A DNA stretch of 64,000 nt. It comes from Blautia hominis (GTDB lineage: Bacteria > Bacillota > Clostridia > Lachnospirales > Lachnospiraceae). The position numbers were made by a program, and so were the translations under genes. Shown piece by piece: positions 17,357-25,371 of this stretch. Position 1 is the stretch's first letter, and each line of letters begins with the position of its first letter. Under the pieces are notes generated by a model, which was given only the letters and a program-made list of their open reading frames with translations, had not been told where the DNA came from and ran no database searches. The DNA lies in contig NQOF01000003.1 of NCBI GenBank assembly GCA_002270465.1, forward strand, positions 310,001-374,000, in the 5' to 3' direction.

Positions 17357-18277
17357 ATGAAGTTAGGATTTGTATCAGCTATATTAGACCGGTCATCTTT
17401 TGAGGAGATGATTGACACAGCCAGTGAATTGGGATTTACATGTGTGGAAGCAGCGTGCTGGCCTCAGGGAAAGGCGGAGAGGCGATATGCAGGTGTCTGC
17501 CATATCAATACCGACAGGATTCTGGCAGAGGAGGATTATGTACAGTATATTCAGGAATATTGTAAGAAAAAGCAGGTTGAAATTTCTTCCCTGGCTTATT
17601 ATCCGAACACCCTGGATGGAGATGCAGATAAACGAAATATGGCAGTTGAACACCTGAAAAAGCTGATTCTGGCAAGCCACAGGCTGGGAATTGATATGGT
17701 GACCACCTTTATTGGACGTGACCAGAATAAAACAGTGGAGGCAAATCTGGAACTGGTGAAAGAAATCTGGCCGCCAATCATGGATTTGGCCCGGGAAAAT
17801 GGAGTAAGGGTGGCAATTGAAAACTGCCCTATGCTGTTTGGCGCTGACCAGTGGCCCGGGGGACAGAACCTGATGACTACTCCTGCAATATGGGATAAGG
17901 TATTTGAAATCCTGCCATATGAGAACCTGGGAATCAATTACGATCCGTCCCATTTTGTCTGGCAGATGATTGACTATATTAAGCCAATCTACAAATATAA
18001 GGATAAAATCTTTCATGTACACTATAAGGATATTAAAGTGTACCGTGAGAAACTGGACCAGGTTGGGATCACGGCGTATCCTCTCGATTATATGTCCCCG
18101 AAACTGCCGGGACTGGGAGATGTGGACTGGGGAAAATATGTATCTGCCCTAACGGATATTGGCTATCAGGGATATACCTGCATTGAGATTGAGGATAAAG
18201 CCTTTGAGGGTTCTTCTGAGGCAGTGAAAAATTCGCTGCTGCTGAGTAAGCGGTATATAGAGCAGTTTGTGATTTGA
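17357..18277 (+). CDS. Sugar phosphate isomerase/epimerase-like TIM-barrel protein
   Basis: A 306-residue protein of the AP endonuclease family 2 / xylose isomerase-like TIM-barrel superfamily. Probable metal ligands fall at the usual strand ends: E155 (VAIENCPM), D196 (INYDPSHF), H222 (FHVHYKD) and E277 (CIEIED). Such proteins isomerise or epimerise keto-sugars and polyols. Here it may convert the 3-keto-sugar formed by the oxidoreductase, but the substrate is inferred. The start at ATG 17357 is preferred because an AAGAAGGG site precedes it; the open frame reaches back to 17285 inside the permease gene. It is distinct in sequence from the larger barrel protein at 19437. Confidence 0.8.
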   Translation: MKLGFVSAILDRSSFEEMIDTASELGFTCVEAACWPQGKAERRYAGVCHINTDRILAEEDYVQYIQEYCKKKQVEISSLAYYPNTLDGDADKRNMAVEHLKKLILASHRLGIDMVTTFIGRDQNKTVEANLELVKEIWPPIMDLARENGVRVAIENCPMLFGADQWPGGQNLMTTPAIWDKVFEILPYENLGINYDPSHFVWQMIDYIKPIYKYKDKIFHVHYKDIKVYREKLDQVGITAYPLDYMSPKLPGLGDVDWGKYVSALTDIGYQGYTCIEIEDKAFEGSSEAVKNSLLLSKRYIEQFVI

Positions 18278-18293
18278 ACGTAACGATTCAGCT

Positions 18294-18318
18294 GGTCTGT
18301 GCATTTATTGCGCAGACC
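18294..18318 (+). promoter_or_regulatory. Intercistronic hairpin
   Basis: GGTCTGTGC (18294-18302) pairs with GCGCAGACC (18310-18318) with one G-U pair and a seven-base loop; a second small stem CGGAC/GTCCG follows at 18323-18339. There is no T-tract, so it is more likely a processing or stability element than a terminator. Confidence 0.4.
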
Positions 18319-18360
18319 GTACCGGACTACAGATGTCCGCTTTGATAAAGGGAGGAAAAG

Positions 18361-19419
18361 ATGGGGATTAAATTTGGTATTATCGGCCATGGATTTATGG
18401 GACACGAGCATGAATCCATGCTCACACAGATGGATGGAGTAGAAGTGATTGGCATATGTGACAGCAATCGGGCACAGATGGAGGACGTAAAAGAAGGAAT
18501 CATTCGTTATGGCTCAGCGGACGAATTGCTGAGCAACCCGGATATCCAAGTTGTGATCATTGCTGCCAACAACAATCAGCATTTGGAACTTGTAACAAAA
18601 GCGGCAAAAGCAGGGAAAGATATCATCTGCGAAAAACCGGCTGCCATGTCCGTTGCAGAGTTGGATCAGATGGTAAATGTGGTTGCGGAAAACAATGTAA
18701 AATTTACAGTACATCAGCAGAGAAGATTTGACCCGGATTTCAGAACCGTGAAAGAGGTATATGACCGGCATTCCCTGGGAGAAATCTATACCGTCAAAAA
18801 TCAGTTATATGGTTTTAATGGAAATATGCATGACTGGCACGTGTTTGTATCAGAGGGCGGCGGTATGTTATTTGACTGGGGTGTTCATCTGATCGACCAG
18901 CTTCTATGGATGATTGACGCAAAAGTCACATCTGTTTTTGCCACTGTAAAAAATGTGATCAATGAAGAAGTAGATGATTTCTTTAATATCCAGCTTTTGT
19001 TTGATAATGGTATTACCGCAGAGATAGAGCTTGGCACTTATTATCTGAAGGACCAGCCAAAGTGGTTTGAACGCCACTGGTTTTTGGGCGGAGACAAAGG
19101 CTCCATGTATGTGGATGGATTCCGGCCGGAAGGGAAAATAGTGAGAACAACGGGACTTTTGACAAATGTAAGCGGCAAAAGAACCATGACGGCAGCAGGA
19201 CCTACACGCTCCTTTGGCAACCCAAGGGAAGGGCTGATCATAACGGAAGAACTTCCAGAAGTTAAGACCTGCCACCGGGATTACTTTGAACAATTTATCA
19301 GGGCGTATGAAGGAAAAGAAGATTTCTTTGTAAAAATACCGGAGGTCCGCAGGGTTTTGAGCCTGATGGAAGCAGTCAGGGAATCGGCCAGAACAAAGAA
19401 GTCAGTAGATTTTGAGTAA
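18361..19419 (+). CDS. Second Gfo/Idh/MocA oxidoreductase of the operon
   Basis: A 352-residue NAD(P)-dependent oxidoreductase. The N-terminal nucleotide-binding region starts IIGHGFMGHEHE (residues 7-18), and an EKPAAMS motif lies near residue 95. The substrate domain includes GGGMLFDWGVHLIDQLLWMI, the usual GFO/IDH/MocA helix with the catalytic Asp-His region. It differs clearly from the DgpA-like enzyme at 11521. A plausible role is reducing the 3-keto-sugar released after deglycosylation, or oxidising a second substrate. It starts at ATG 18361 behind GGGAGG and precedes the large TIM-barrel gene by 17 bases. Confidence 0.83.
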   Translation: MGIKFGIIGHGFMGHEHESMLTQMDGVEVIGICDSNRAQMEDVKEGIIRYGSADELLSNPDIQVVIIAANNNQHLELVTKAAKAGKDIICEKPAAMSVAELDQMVNVVAENNVKFTVHQQRRFDPDFRTVKEVYDRHSLGEIYTVKNQLYGFNGNMHDWHVFVSEGGGMLFDWGVHLIDQLLWMIDAKVTSVFATVKNVINEEVDDFFNIQLLFDNGITAEIELGTYYLKDQPKWFERHWFLGGDKGSMYVDGFRPEGKIVRTTGLLTNVSGKRTMTAAGPTRSFGNPREGLIITEELPEVKTCHRDYFEQFIRAYEGKEDFFVKIPEVRRVLSLMEAVRESARTKKSVDFE

Positions 19420-19436
19420 AAGTAGGAGGAAGAAAG

Positions 19437-20441
19437 ATGAGCAGTATTAAGACATGCGTCAGTTTGTATAGTCTGCAGAACGAATATATGAACCATAGAA
19501 TGTCACTGGAAGATATTTTTAAGTTTCTGCATGAGAATAAAGTGGTTGGGGTTGAGGTCCTTCCGGACCAGATGCTTCCGGGGGCACCGCACCCTTCTGA
19601 GGAAACATTAAAAAACTGGGACAGATTATGTGAAACCTATGACATTAAACCAGTTATATCAGATGTGTTTTTGAACACAAATTTGTACAAGAACCGGGAA
19701 CTGACAAAAAAGGAATGTGTAGAACTTTTGATTGACGAGATCAGGCTGGCACATCGCATGGGAATGAACATAATCCGTCTGGTATCCATGACGCCGGCAT
19801 TTGTACTGGAACCTTTACTGCCGTATTGTGAAAAATATAATGTCAGGATGGCGCTGGAAATTCACGCGGGACTCAGTTTTGATAAACCCAAGACCAGGGA
19901 TTATATAAAAGAAATGAAGCGTTTGAATTCCCCGTACATAGGGCTTGTCATTGATTCGGGTATTTTTTGCGAGAGGGTACCGAGAGTGATGGAAAATTAC
20001 TGCAAGGCTCTCGGAACGAACCAGGAACCCATTGATGTAGTGAATAAGCTTTTTAAAGAAGGAAAAGACGGACGTGCCGTATATGGACCGGAGGGAGGTT
20101 TTATACCGGAGTTAACATCAGCCTTAAAGAACGATGCTGATTTTATGTATGCACACTTTGCAGACGGATATGAGCATGAGCCGTTTACTGTTCTGGATGA
20201 ACTGATGCCATACGTTATGCACATCCACTTCAAATTATTTGAAATGACAGAAAACGGTGAGTATTCCGTAGATTATAAAGGATTCCTTCAATATTTACAT
20301 GAAAAGGGGTATGACGGATATGTGGCCACGGAATATGAAGGGAACCGCTGGACAATTCCAGGTCAGCCCACAGTGGAAAAAGAAGAAGTCATTGCACACC
20401 AGAAATACATCCGGGCGTGTCTGGAAGAAATTCAGGGATAG
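19437..20441 (+). CDS. Probable C-glycoside deglycosidase alpha subunit (TIM barrel)
   Basis: A 334-residue TIM-barrel protein of the sugar phosphate isomerase/epimerase superfamily. Its start (KTCVSLYSLQNEYM) and its coupling to a DUF6379-type partner match the catalytic alpha subunit of C-glycoside deglycosidases (DgpC/DfgA/CarC type). These enzymes use a metal ion and a base to break the C-C bond of 3-keto C-glycosides. Likely metal ligands are E141 (LEIHA), D173 (VIDSG), H264 (MHIHFK) and E299 (ATEYEG). The start at ATG 19437 follows TAGGAGGAAG. The beta-subunit gene follows after 11 bases. Other isomerases of this superfamily look similar, so the assignment rests on the pair. Confidence 0.72.
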   Translation: MSSIKTCVSLYSLQNEYMNHRMSLEDIFKFLHENKVVGVEVLPDQMLPGAPHPSEETLKNWDRLCETYDIKPVISDVFLNTNLYKNRELTKKECVELLIDEIRLAHRMGMNIIRLVSMTPAFVLEPLLPYCEKYNVRMALEIHAGLSFDKPKTRDYIKEMKRLNSPYIGLVIDSGIFCERVPRVMENYCKALGTNQEPIDVVNKLFKEGKDGRAVYGPEGGFIPELTSALKNDADFMYAHFADGYEHEPFTVLDELMPYVMHIHFKLFEMTENGEYSVDYKGFLQYLHEKGYDGYVATEYEGNRWTIPGQPTVEKEEVIAHQKYIRACLEEIQG

Positions 20442-20452
20442 GGGGCAGGAAG

Positions 20453-20848
20453 ATGTTTGATAACAATGTATTTATAGAAGGAACATGCAGAAATTGTGAA
20501 AAAGAGGGAAAGATAACAGGATTTGAACTTCAGACTTATATCACATATTATAGGGGGATTCCCCTTTCCATGGTCAATGACATCCGTGTAAAAGTGGATG
20601 GCGAAGAAATTCCGAGAGAGGTGATCCGATGCAGTGTTGATAATGGTGAATATTGGTTTACGCTTGACGAGATGACCACTGTTGTTGGACATAAGTGGGA
20701 ATATGATACGCCTATGACAGTACAAGTGATTCGTGACGGCGGTCTTTCCAAGGGAGAACACAAGGTTGAACTGAGAGTGATCGTGAGAACCGCATATATT
20801 CCGGTTCCTCTGGATGGAGTAAAGGAACGAAGCGTGACAATCTTATAA
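20453..20848 (+). CDS. Probable C-glycoside deglycosidase beta subunit (DUF6379-like)
   Basis: A 131-residue, mostly beta-strand protein. Its features (MFDNNVFIEGTCRN, GFELQTYITYYRGIPLSMVNDIRV in two parts, and a C-terminal YIPVPLDGVKERSVTI) fit the small beta subunit of C-glycoside deglycosidases, DgpB/DfgB type. This subunit wraps around the TIM-barrel alpha subunit and is needed for its activity. The ATG at 20453 is chosen because a GGGGGCAGGA site precedes it; the frame is open further upstream, inside the alpha-subunit gene. It is the last intact gene before a strong terminator, so it closes the operon that began at 11521. Confidence 0.75.
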   Translation: MFDNNVFIEGTCRNCEKEGKITGFELQTYITYYRGIPLSMVNDIRVKVDGEEIPREVIRCSVDNGEYWFTLDEMTTVVGHKWEYDTPMTVQVIRDGGLSKGEHKVELRVIVRTAYIPVPLDGVKERSVTIL

Positions 20849-20855
20849 AGATTAT

Positions 20856-20894
20856 AAAAGACTGTATCATATGAGCAATGGTACAGTCTTTTGG
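20856..20894 (+). terminator. Terminator of the C-glycoside operon
   Basis: A perfect 11-bp stem (AAAAGACTGTA at 20856-20866, TACAGTCTTTT at 20882-20892) lies eight bases after the beta-subunit stop. The second arm ends in a T-run. Confidence 0.85.
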
Positions 20895-20915
20895 GTTGAG
20901 AAAACGAGGTGAAAA

Positions 20916-21038
20916 ATGAAGAAATACGCATTTGGTGTAGAGATTGGCGAAACATCAATTAAATTAGCAGGGCGGTCCAAGGATGCAGGGATATATGGCG
21001 GCGCCAGGCTTATATTAGAAAACGGAGGGAATGACTAA
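20916..21038 (+). pseudogene. ROK-family sugar kinase with its middle deleted
   Basis: A 40-residue frame with a good GAGGTGA site. The first 17 residues (MKKYAFGVEIGETSIKL) are the phosphate-binding N-terminus of ROK kinases, normally VDIGGTTIK. The last residues (DAGIYGGARLIL) are the usual C-terminal helix of the same family, normally DAGIYGAARLAL. The roughly 250 residues between are missing, while frame, start and stop are kept. An intact copy would have phosphorylated the glucose released by the operon upstream. Its TAA stop overlaps the ATG of the next gene (TAATG at 21036-21040), an arrangement inherited from the whole gene. It cannot be a working kinase. Confidence 0.8.
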
Positions 21039-21508
21039 TGCCTGAGACTAAAGGAGAATCCATCTTTTTTACAGCAGTTACTGCTTGGATCATGGTATAT
21101 ATCATGACGCTTTACAATACAGTTCTGGTGGCAGGAGAATTCTCAAATCATATGTTTCTGACTGCATTGAAAGGGATGTGGATCGAATATATCATTATTT
21201 TTTTACTTGCCTATTTTGTGTCAGGACACATTGCGAAGTTCTTTGCCTTCCGTGTTGTACAGCCAGGGGACCGTCCAATTGTAATTATCTTTGCAATCCA
21301 GATATTCACGGTTGTGGCCCAGGTATTCTTTGCCAGTTTTATCGGAGTGTTTCATGCATACGGCTTTACGGGCAATGCAATTCCTAACTATATCATAACA
21401 TTCTGTAAAAATTTTGTTATGGCTTTGCCTGCGCAGTTATTTATCGCAGGACCTTTGGCAAGATTATGGTTCAGGATAGTATTCAGAACACAGCCGGATA
21501 GCCGGTAA
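21038..21508 (+). CDS. DUF2798-type membrane protein
   Basis: A 156-residue protein with four hydrophobic segments arranged as two similar halves (each with a GPLARLWF- or SGHIAKFFAF-like end). This pattern fits the DUF2798 family, small membrane proteins of unknown function. It starts at ATG 21038, one base inside the stop of the broken ROK gene, so it may depend on translation of that remnant. A GGAGGGAATG site also precedes it. No residues suggest an enzyme or a specific ligand. Confidence 0.7.
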   Translation: MPETKGESIFFTAVTAWIMVYIMTLYNTVLVAGEFSNHMFLTALKGMWIEYIIIFLLAYFVSGHIAKFFAFRVVQPGDRPIVIIFAIQIFTVVAQVFFASFIGVFHAYGFTGNAIPNYIITFCKNFVMALPAQLFIAGPLARLWFRIVFRTQPDSR

Positions 21509-21604
21509 GAAGCTCTTTCAATTAATAATTCAGAAACAATTCTCAAACATAAATCAAAAGAACCCCTGCTATGCTAAAGCATATTGTGATGAGGAGGTAT
21601 CCCC

Positions 21605-21799
21605 ATGTCAAAAAGATTTCAAATATCTGGTAACAATTCAACAATTGAGAACGCGGGGAAAAAGAAAAGCCGCTCCATCCAGATCACCGGCGCTGCCTGT
21701 ATGGGAAATTTTTTTGTGAGTATTGGGAAATTAATGTTGGGGATGTATATATTACAAAACTGCGGGATAAATTCTCTGTCTGCGATGGATTTGAAATAA
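21605..21799 (+). pseudogene. N-terminal scrap of a transporter, perhaps cation-efflux type
   Basis: The frame starts well (ATG 21605 after GAGGAGG) and reads a charged N-terminus followed by one hydrophobic segment (ITGAACMGNFFVSIGKLMLGM), like the first membrane helix of cation diffusion facilitators. After about position 21740 the sequence in another frame is clearly a response-regulator end, so the last 15 residues of this frame are accidental. It is a truncated gene fused to another remnant. The family assignment is tentative. Confidence 0.4.
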
Positions 21800-21840
21800 A
21801 AACAGTACGGGGGCTTGGATATAAGGCGGTGCTGCTATGA
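21739..21840 (+). pseudogene. C-terminal end of an OmpR-type response regulator
   Basis: Reading the frame that ends at TGA 21838-21840 gives GDVYITKLRDKF, then GFEIKTVRGLGYKAVLL. This is the recognition-helix end and C-terminal hairpin of OmpR/PhoB-type regulators (usual form TVRGVGYRF). Everything upstream (receiver and most of the DNA-binding domain) is lost. Its stop overlaps the ATG of the histidine-kinase remnant that follows (ATGA at 21837-21840), as in an intact two-component operon. Confidence 0.72.
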
Positions 21841-22097
21841 TAGGAGAAAAGCATTTTGCAGACAGACGGGTGAAAAAGAAATTATTTCCGGTTTCCACAT
21901 TTATTTCTGTCTTTACGGCGTTTGCGGTCTTTACCACAATTCAAATGAAGATCAAAGGGCGATCCATTGACTATAAATCCATCCCCATAACAAACCAAAT
22001 ATCAATTTTTGCTTTTTGGATCTTATCAGCCGCAGTATTTACCTTATGGACCAATCATCAGATTACACGCCACTATTTTGGGGATATGGGAAAATAA
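21837..22097 (+). pseudogene. N-terminal remnant of a sensor histidine kinase
   Basis: An 86-residue frame with two hydrophobic segments (TFISVFTAFAVFTTI and ISIFAFWILSAAVFTLW) separated by a short charged loop, as in the sensor part of small intramembrane-sensing histidine kinases. It then breaks off without HisKA or ATPase domains. The ATGA overlap with the response-regulator end strongly supports a former two-component operon. A large deletion has removed both the front of the regulator and the back of the kinase. Confidence 0.55.
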
Positions 22098-22370
22098 GAG
22101 GGCAGAGACAGAAGCCCGTGCTGTCTGTTTGCCTGCTGGGAACCGGAAGGGTCATGGGGATGGCATGGGTATTTGAGGCATTGTACACAAAAAGGAAAGG
22201 CAGTCAACGTCAGGGGCAGCTCGTTTATCCTGCCGTTGACTGCCCCGGCCAGCTTTGCGGCCGTTGTGGAATCTGCAAAAATGACACTCCTCCGTTATTA
22301 TGGGAGTCAGTCCCGAAAAGGTGCTTTAGCAGACTTGACTGGATCTGCCATCAATGCGTATATTCAATGA
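22098..22370 (+). other. Unrecognised remnant sequence
   Basis: One frame (to a TGA ending at 22370) reads through with coding-like composition (NVRGSSFILPLTAPASFAAVVE) but has no start codon with a ribosome site. It is probably the tail of another broken gene. I do not recognise the family. The end of this stretch overlaps the convergent CGGC gene by about 20 bases. Confidence 0.35.
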
Positions 22371-22683
22371 TCCTCACTTCCTCACCAACGGCTTTTCTTA
22401 CACACTGGATCATGGTCTCTGCCGTGGGACATGGAAATCCGATGGGTGTACCTTTTTTTATACAGGAGGCAAACGCGATAGTATCAGCGCCCCGCTTCAC
22501 CAGCTCTTTGGCGCGTAATACAGCTTTTTTTCCCGGACAGCCTCCGCAATTGACAAAACCAATGATCTCAATCTCTTCCTCTATATCGGCAAAAGCCCCC
22601 ACTCTTTTTTGGATAGATTTAAAATCAGCAGTGCCCGGGCAAAAATCTTCTGTCTGCATACAACGGATGATTCCAAGTTTCAT
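22351..22683 (-). CDS. CGGC-domain (putative metal-binding) protein
   Basis: A 110-residue protein with the diagnostic CGGC motif (GFVNCGGCPGKKA, around residues 43-55) plus further cysteines near the N-terminus (RCMQTEDFCPG) and at KRGADTIAFASCIKKG. Members of the CGGC family are predicted metal or cluster binders of unknown role. The start is placed at 22683 because an AAAGGAGAT site lies just upstream; the frame is open to 22884 inside the upstream gene. It lies 32 bases after the DUF401 gene on the same strand and is probably cotranscribed. Confidence 0.8.
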   Translation of the reverse strand: MKLGIIRCMQTEDFCPGTADFKSIQKRVGAFADIEEEIEIIGFVNCGGCPGKKAVLRAKELVKRGADTIAFASCIKKGTPIGFPCPTAETMIQCVRKAVGEEVRIIEYTH

Positions 22684-22715
22684 AAAATATCTCCTTTCCC
22701 ATGTCAAACGACGTT

Positions 22716-23915
22716 CTAAAAACACAGTAAAATATTGTAATAAAGAATCATGATTCCACAAAATAACATTGTGGAGGGCAAAGTCTTGCGTATCAGTTCG
22801 CCCAGTGTAATGTGGAAGTAATCGGCTGCCACAACTAAACATACATGTGTGGGGGAAATTTGGCTTGCTGCATGACACATACACATTAATAAAACCATTA
22901 ACGGCATACCGCCGGAGACTGCAGCGAATGCCAGCGGGGTTCCCAAAGCAATAATGCCGTTCGTGCCGCTGATGATCGCTCCTGCAAAGAAAAGCAGTGC
23001 GAAGATCAAATAGGCTGGAATCGGCAGGGAAGACAGTAACTCAGGTAAATTTTGCAGAACACCTGTGTAGGAAATATATTCCTTCAATACTAATACCAAA
23101 AAGGTATTGAGCAGCAGGTTGATCTCAAAAGCACTGCGGACCATTGAAAAAAGTTCTTTTAGCCGAAACCGATAGATTACCGCCGCTCCTGCAATAACAA
23201 GAAAAACAGCAGTGACGACTGACATTTTTCCTATGAGAATAAGTGCGATGATCAACAGCAGTGACCACAAGTGCTGAAAAAGATGTACGGCATCTTTTCC
23301 CCGCTGTGTGCTGCGGGGCATTCCGGGGTCTTTAGGCAGTTTGCGTATGTAGGGCCAATATCCCAGTAATGCCAGGACTATAACCGGTATGATCATACCA
23401 GCCATAAATTTTGGAAGAGGAACACCTGACAGATTTGCCATAAGCAATACACCGGCATATGTCGGCAGTGTACTTTCAGGGATATGGCGGAACCAGCTGG
23501 TTACAAAGGCTTGCTCCCTGGAATCCAAATATCCCTCTGTAGATTCCTTTACAATATCACCACACAAGATCATTGCAGCAGCAGATGGCAGAAGACCAAT
23601 AAACAGAGGGGCACATGCCGCATTGATACGGCGGTTATGGAAGAGGCCGTTCAGATCCTGCTGGGCCAGCTTGATCTGACTGCGCGCTTCCAGCATTTGC
23701 TGCAGGTACGTGATGAAATACAAGGATATCAGTACAGAAAGAGAGTCGGGGTTCTTAAACACAGCCATTGTCTGCTTCCAAATACCGGATGGAGGTATTT
23801 GGAATAAGAGTACAGTCATGAACAATCCGCCTAAAACAGCCTGGTATAGCGGACGGCGAAAAGTCAGCAGCAAGACAATAGTAAGAAAAACACAACCTAA
23901 ATAAACAAGCTGCAT
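22716..23915 (-). CDS. DUF401-family membrane protein (putative transporter)
   Basis: A 399-residue integral membrane protein with about ten hydrophobic segments. It resembles the DUF401 family, itself related to anion/gluconate-type transporters. Conserved-looking polar turns include LLPSAAAMILCGDIV and SGTNGIIALGTPLAF. The substrate is unknown. The ATG at 23915 is preferred over 23933 because GAAGGAGA lies directly between them. It is transcribed divergently from a TetR gene, from a near-consensus promoter, and is the likely target of that repressor. Confidence 0.78.
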   Translation of the reverse strand: MQLVYLGCVFLTIVLLLTFRRPLYQAVLGGLFMTVLLFQIPPSGIWKQTMAVFKNPDSLSVLISLYFITYLQQMLEARSQIKLAQQDLNGLFHNRRINAACAPLFIGLLPSAAAMILCGDIVKESTEGYLDSREQAFVTSWFRHIPESTLPTYAGVLLMANLSGVPLPKFMAGMIIPVIVLALLGYWPYIRKLPKDPGMPRSTQRGKDAVHLFQHLWSLLLIIALILIGKMSVVTAVFLVIAGAAVIYRFRLKELFSMVRSAFEINLLLNTFLVLVLKEYISYTGVLQNLPELLSSLPIPAYLIFALLFFAGAIISGTNGIIALGTPLAFAAVSGGMPLMVLLMCMCHAASQISPTHVCLVVAADYFHITLGELIRKTLPSTMLFCGIMILYYNILLCF

Positions 23916-23942
23916 GAATCTTCTCCTTCTCATTTCATAAGT

Positions 23943-23997
23943 TTGACAACTGTATGACTTTATGCTAAAGTATAAACACGAAATATGAAATTGTCAA
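23943..23997. promoter_or_regulatory. Divergent promoters with a TTGACAA/TTGTCAA repeat
   Basis: On the minus strand TTGACA (complement of 23992-23997) and TATACT (complement of 23969-23974) are 17 bases apart, a near-perfect promoter for the DUF401 gene. On the plus strand TTGACA at 23943-23948 and TAAAGT at 23966-23971 are also 17 apart. The -35 boxes themselves form an inverted repeat, TTGACAA at 23943 and TTGTCAA at 23991, a plausible TetR operator. Confidence 0.75.
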
Positions 23998-24068
23998 TGA
24001 ATGGAAATGAAGTTTGACATTTTTACCGGTCTGTCCGGTTTATTCGGAAGCAGGAGTAGGAGGATCAT

Positions 24069-24620
24069 ATGTACCAGGGCACCAATCCATCTGCCATACG
24101 TTCACGTGAAGAGATCATCCGGGCATTTTTTTCCCTTTTACAGAATAATTCTCTTGAGGAGATTTCAATCAAGCAGATAATGGGGGCTACAGATTTGTCC
24201 CGGCAGACCTTTTATCAGATCTTTAATTCCAAGGACGAGATTTTGGAATATTATCTTGATACGGTCTTTGAAAGTTTTATCACCCATTCGGAAAGACACA
24301 CAGTAAATAATCTGTGTGATGCAGCAAAACTTTTCTTCTCGTTTTTTGAAAAATATGAAGATACCCTCCGTCTTATTGTTTATAACGGAAAAAGCGGTGT
24401 GCTGCAGCGCAAATGCCGGGAATATCTGCAAAAAGGAAAATATATCAGCTATTCTTTACATGGGGTGCAAACACAGCAGGAACAGGAATATGCCACTACT
24501 TTTGTCATAAGCGGCATGGTTGCCATGCTGGAGCAGTGGCTCCGTGAAACAGGTGAAACGCCTATGGATACGGAACATCTGGCTAAGCTGATCTGCCGTA
24601 TTACTGGTAGTGATCTTTGA
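24069..24620 (+). CDS. TetR-family transcriptional regulator
   Basis: A 183-residue regulator. The N-terminal TetR helix-turn-helix is clear (RSREEIIRAFFSLLQNN, then ISIKQIMGATDLSRQTFYQIFNSKDEILEYYL, about residues 11-58). The C-terminal half is an all-helical ligand domain without recognisable specificity. It starts at ATG 24069 behind GTAGGAGG and is divergent from the DUF401 transporter gene, with promoters overlapping in between. It is likely a local repressor of that gene and of itself. Confidence 0.88.
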   Translation: MYQGTNPSAIRSREEIIRAFFSLLQNNSLEEISIKQIMGATDLSRQTFYQIFNSKDEILEYYLDTVFESFITHSERHTVNNLCDAAKLFFSFFEKYEDTLRLIVYNGKSGVLQRKCREYLQKGKYISYSLHGVQTQQEQEYATTFVISGMVAMLEQWLRETGETPMDTEHLAKLICRITGSDL

Positions 24621-24692
24621 GCAGGAGGCTAAATTGACGGAGGCTTCATGTCTTTAAAATGGATGGTAAAAAAGTTCCAAATAGGATGCGCG

Positions 24693-24714
24693 TTTCACGG
24701 CACATTCCGTGAAA
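24693..24714. promoter_or_regulatory. Small hairpin downstream of the TetR gene
   Basis: TTTCACGG (24693-24700) and CCGTGAAA (24707-24714) form a perfect 8-bp stem with a six-base loop. A purine-rich sequence follows, so it is a weak terminator candidate or an operator-like palindrome. Confidence 0.35.
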
Positions 24715-24775
24715 GGAATGAAGCGGTCCATTTCTGTGTTATGATACATTCGGATTCAAGAAAGAGGTGATTGGT

Positions 24776-25234
24776 ATGAGGATACTTGTGGATGCAGATG
24801 CCTGTCCGGTGATAAGAATTGTAGAACAGGCAGCAAAGAAGAAAAACATTCCGGTCCTTCTGCTGTGCGATACGAATCATGTACTAAATTCAGAATACAG
24901 TGAAGTAAAAGTGATTGGAGCCGGTTCGGATGCTGTTGATCTTGCCCTGGTAAACCAATGTCAAAAGGGAGATATTGTTGTGACCCAGGACTATGGTGTG
25001 GCGGCCATGATTCTCGGAAAAGGTGCGTATGGAATCCATCAAAGCGGGAAGTGGTACACAGATCAGAATATAGACCAGATGCTGATGGAAAGGCATTTGG
25101 CAAAGAAAGCCCGCATGGGAAAAGGAAAGCATCATCTGAAAGGCCCTGCAAAGAGAACAGAGGAAGATAATCTGAGATTTGCAGAATCCTTTGAAAGACT
25201 GATACTAGAAGCTGGGGAAGAATTCAAAGTTTAA
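24776..25234 (+). CDS. YaiI/YqxD family (DUF188) protein
   Basis: A 152-residue cytosolic protein of the UPF0178/DUF188 family, related to PIN/NYN-type nuclease folds. Family features are the start RILVDADACPV, the middle GDIVVTQDYGVAAMIL and the loop ARMGKGKHHLKGPAKRT. The acidic residues at the first and second strands (DADAC, TQDYG) would sit at the predicted metal site. The biological role is not established. ATG 24776 has an AAAGAGGTG site; a GTG nine bases earlier overlaps that site and is less likely. Confidence 0.85.
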   Translation: MRILVDADACPVIRIVEQAAKKKNIPVLLLCDTNHVLNSEYSEVKVIGAGSDAVDLALVNQCQKGDIVVTQDYGVAAMILGKGAYGIHQSGKWYTDQNIDQMLMERHLAKKARMGKGKHHLKGPAKRTEEDNLRFAESFERLILEAGEEFKV

Positions 25235-25259
25235 AGACTCGGTTTTCTCATATGATAAG

Positions 25260-25344
25260 ACGGTTTTGTCTATTGAGGCAGAGCCGTTTTATTTTTATAC
25301 TTATAACAGCTTATAGAACAGTTTTATCTTATTATAAAAAAGGT
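25260..25344 (+). repeat. Terminator and trailing sequence, copy A of a duplicated segment
   Basis: An 11-pair stem with several G-U pairs (25260-25270 with 25277-25287) is followed by TTTATTTTTAT and acts as the terminator of the YaiI-family gene. The hairpin arms are identical to those at 38921-38948. The next 55 or so bases also match the copy B flank with few differences. Confidence 0.8.
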
Positions 25345-25371
25345 AGATAACGGTTCAGTCATACGGAGGGG

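Noticed and set aside
22016-22753. A 245-residue open frame on the plus strand
   Set aside because: It runs antisense through the well-supported CGGC gene and across several remnants, has no ribosome site, and its protein shows no family pattern.
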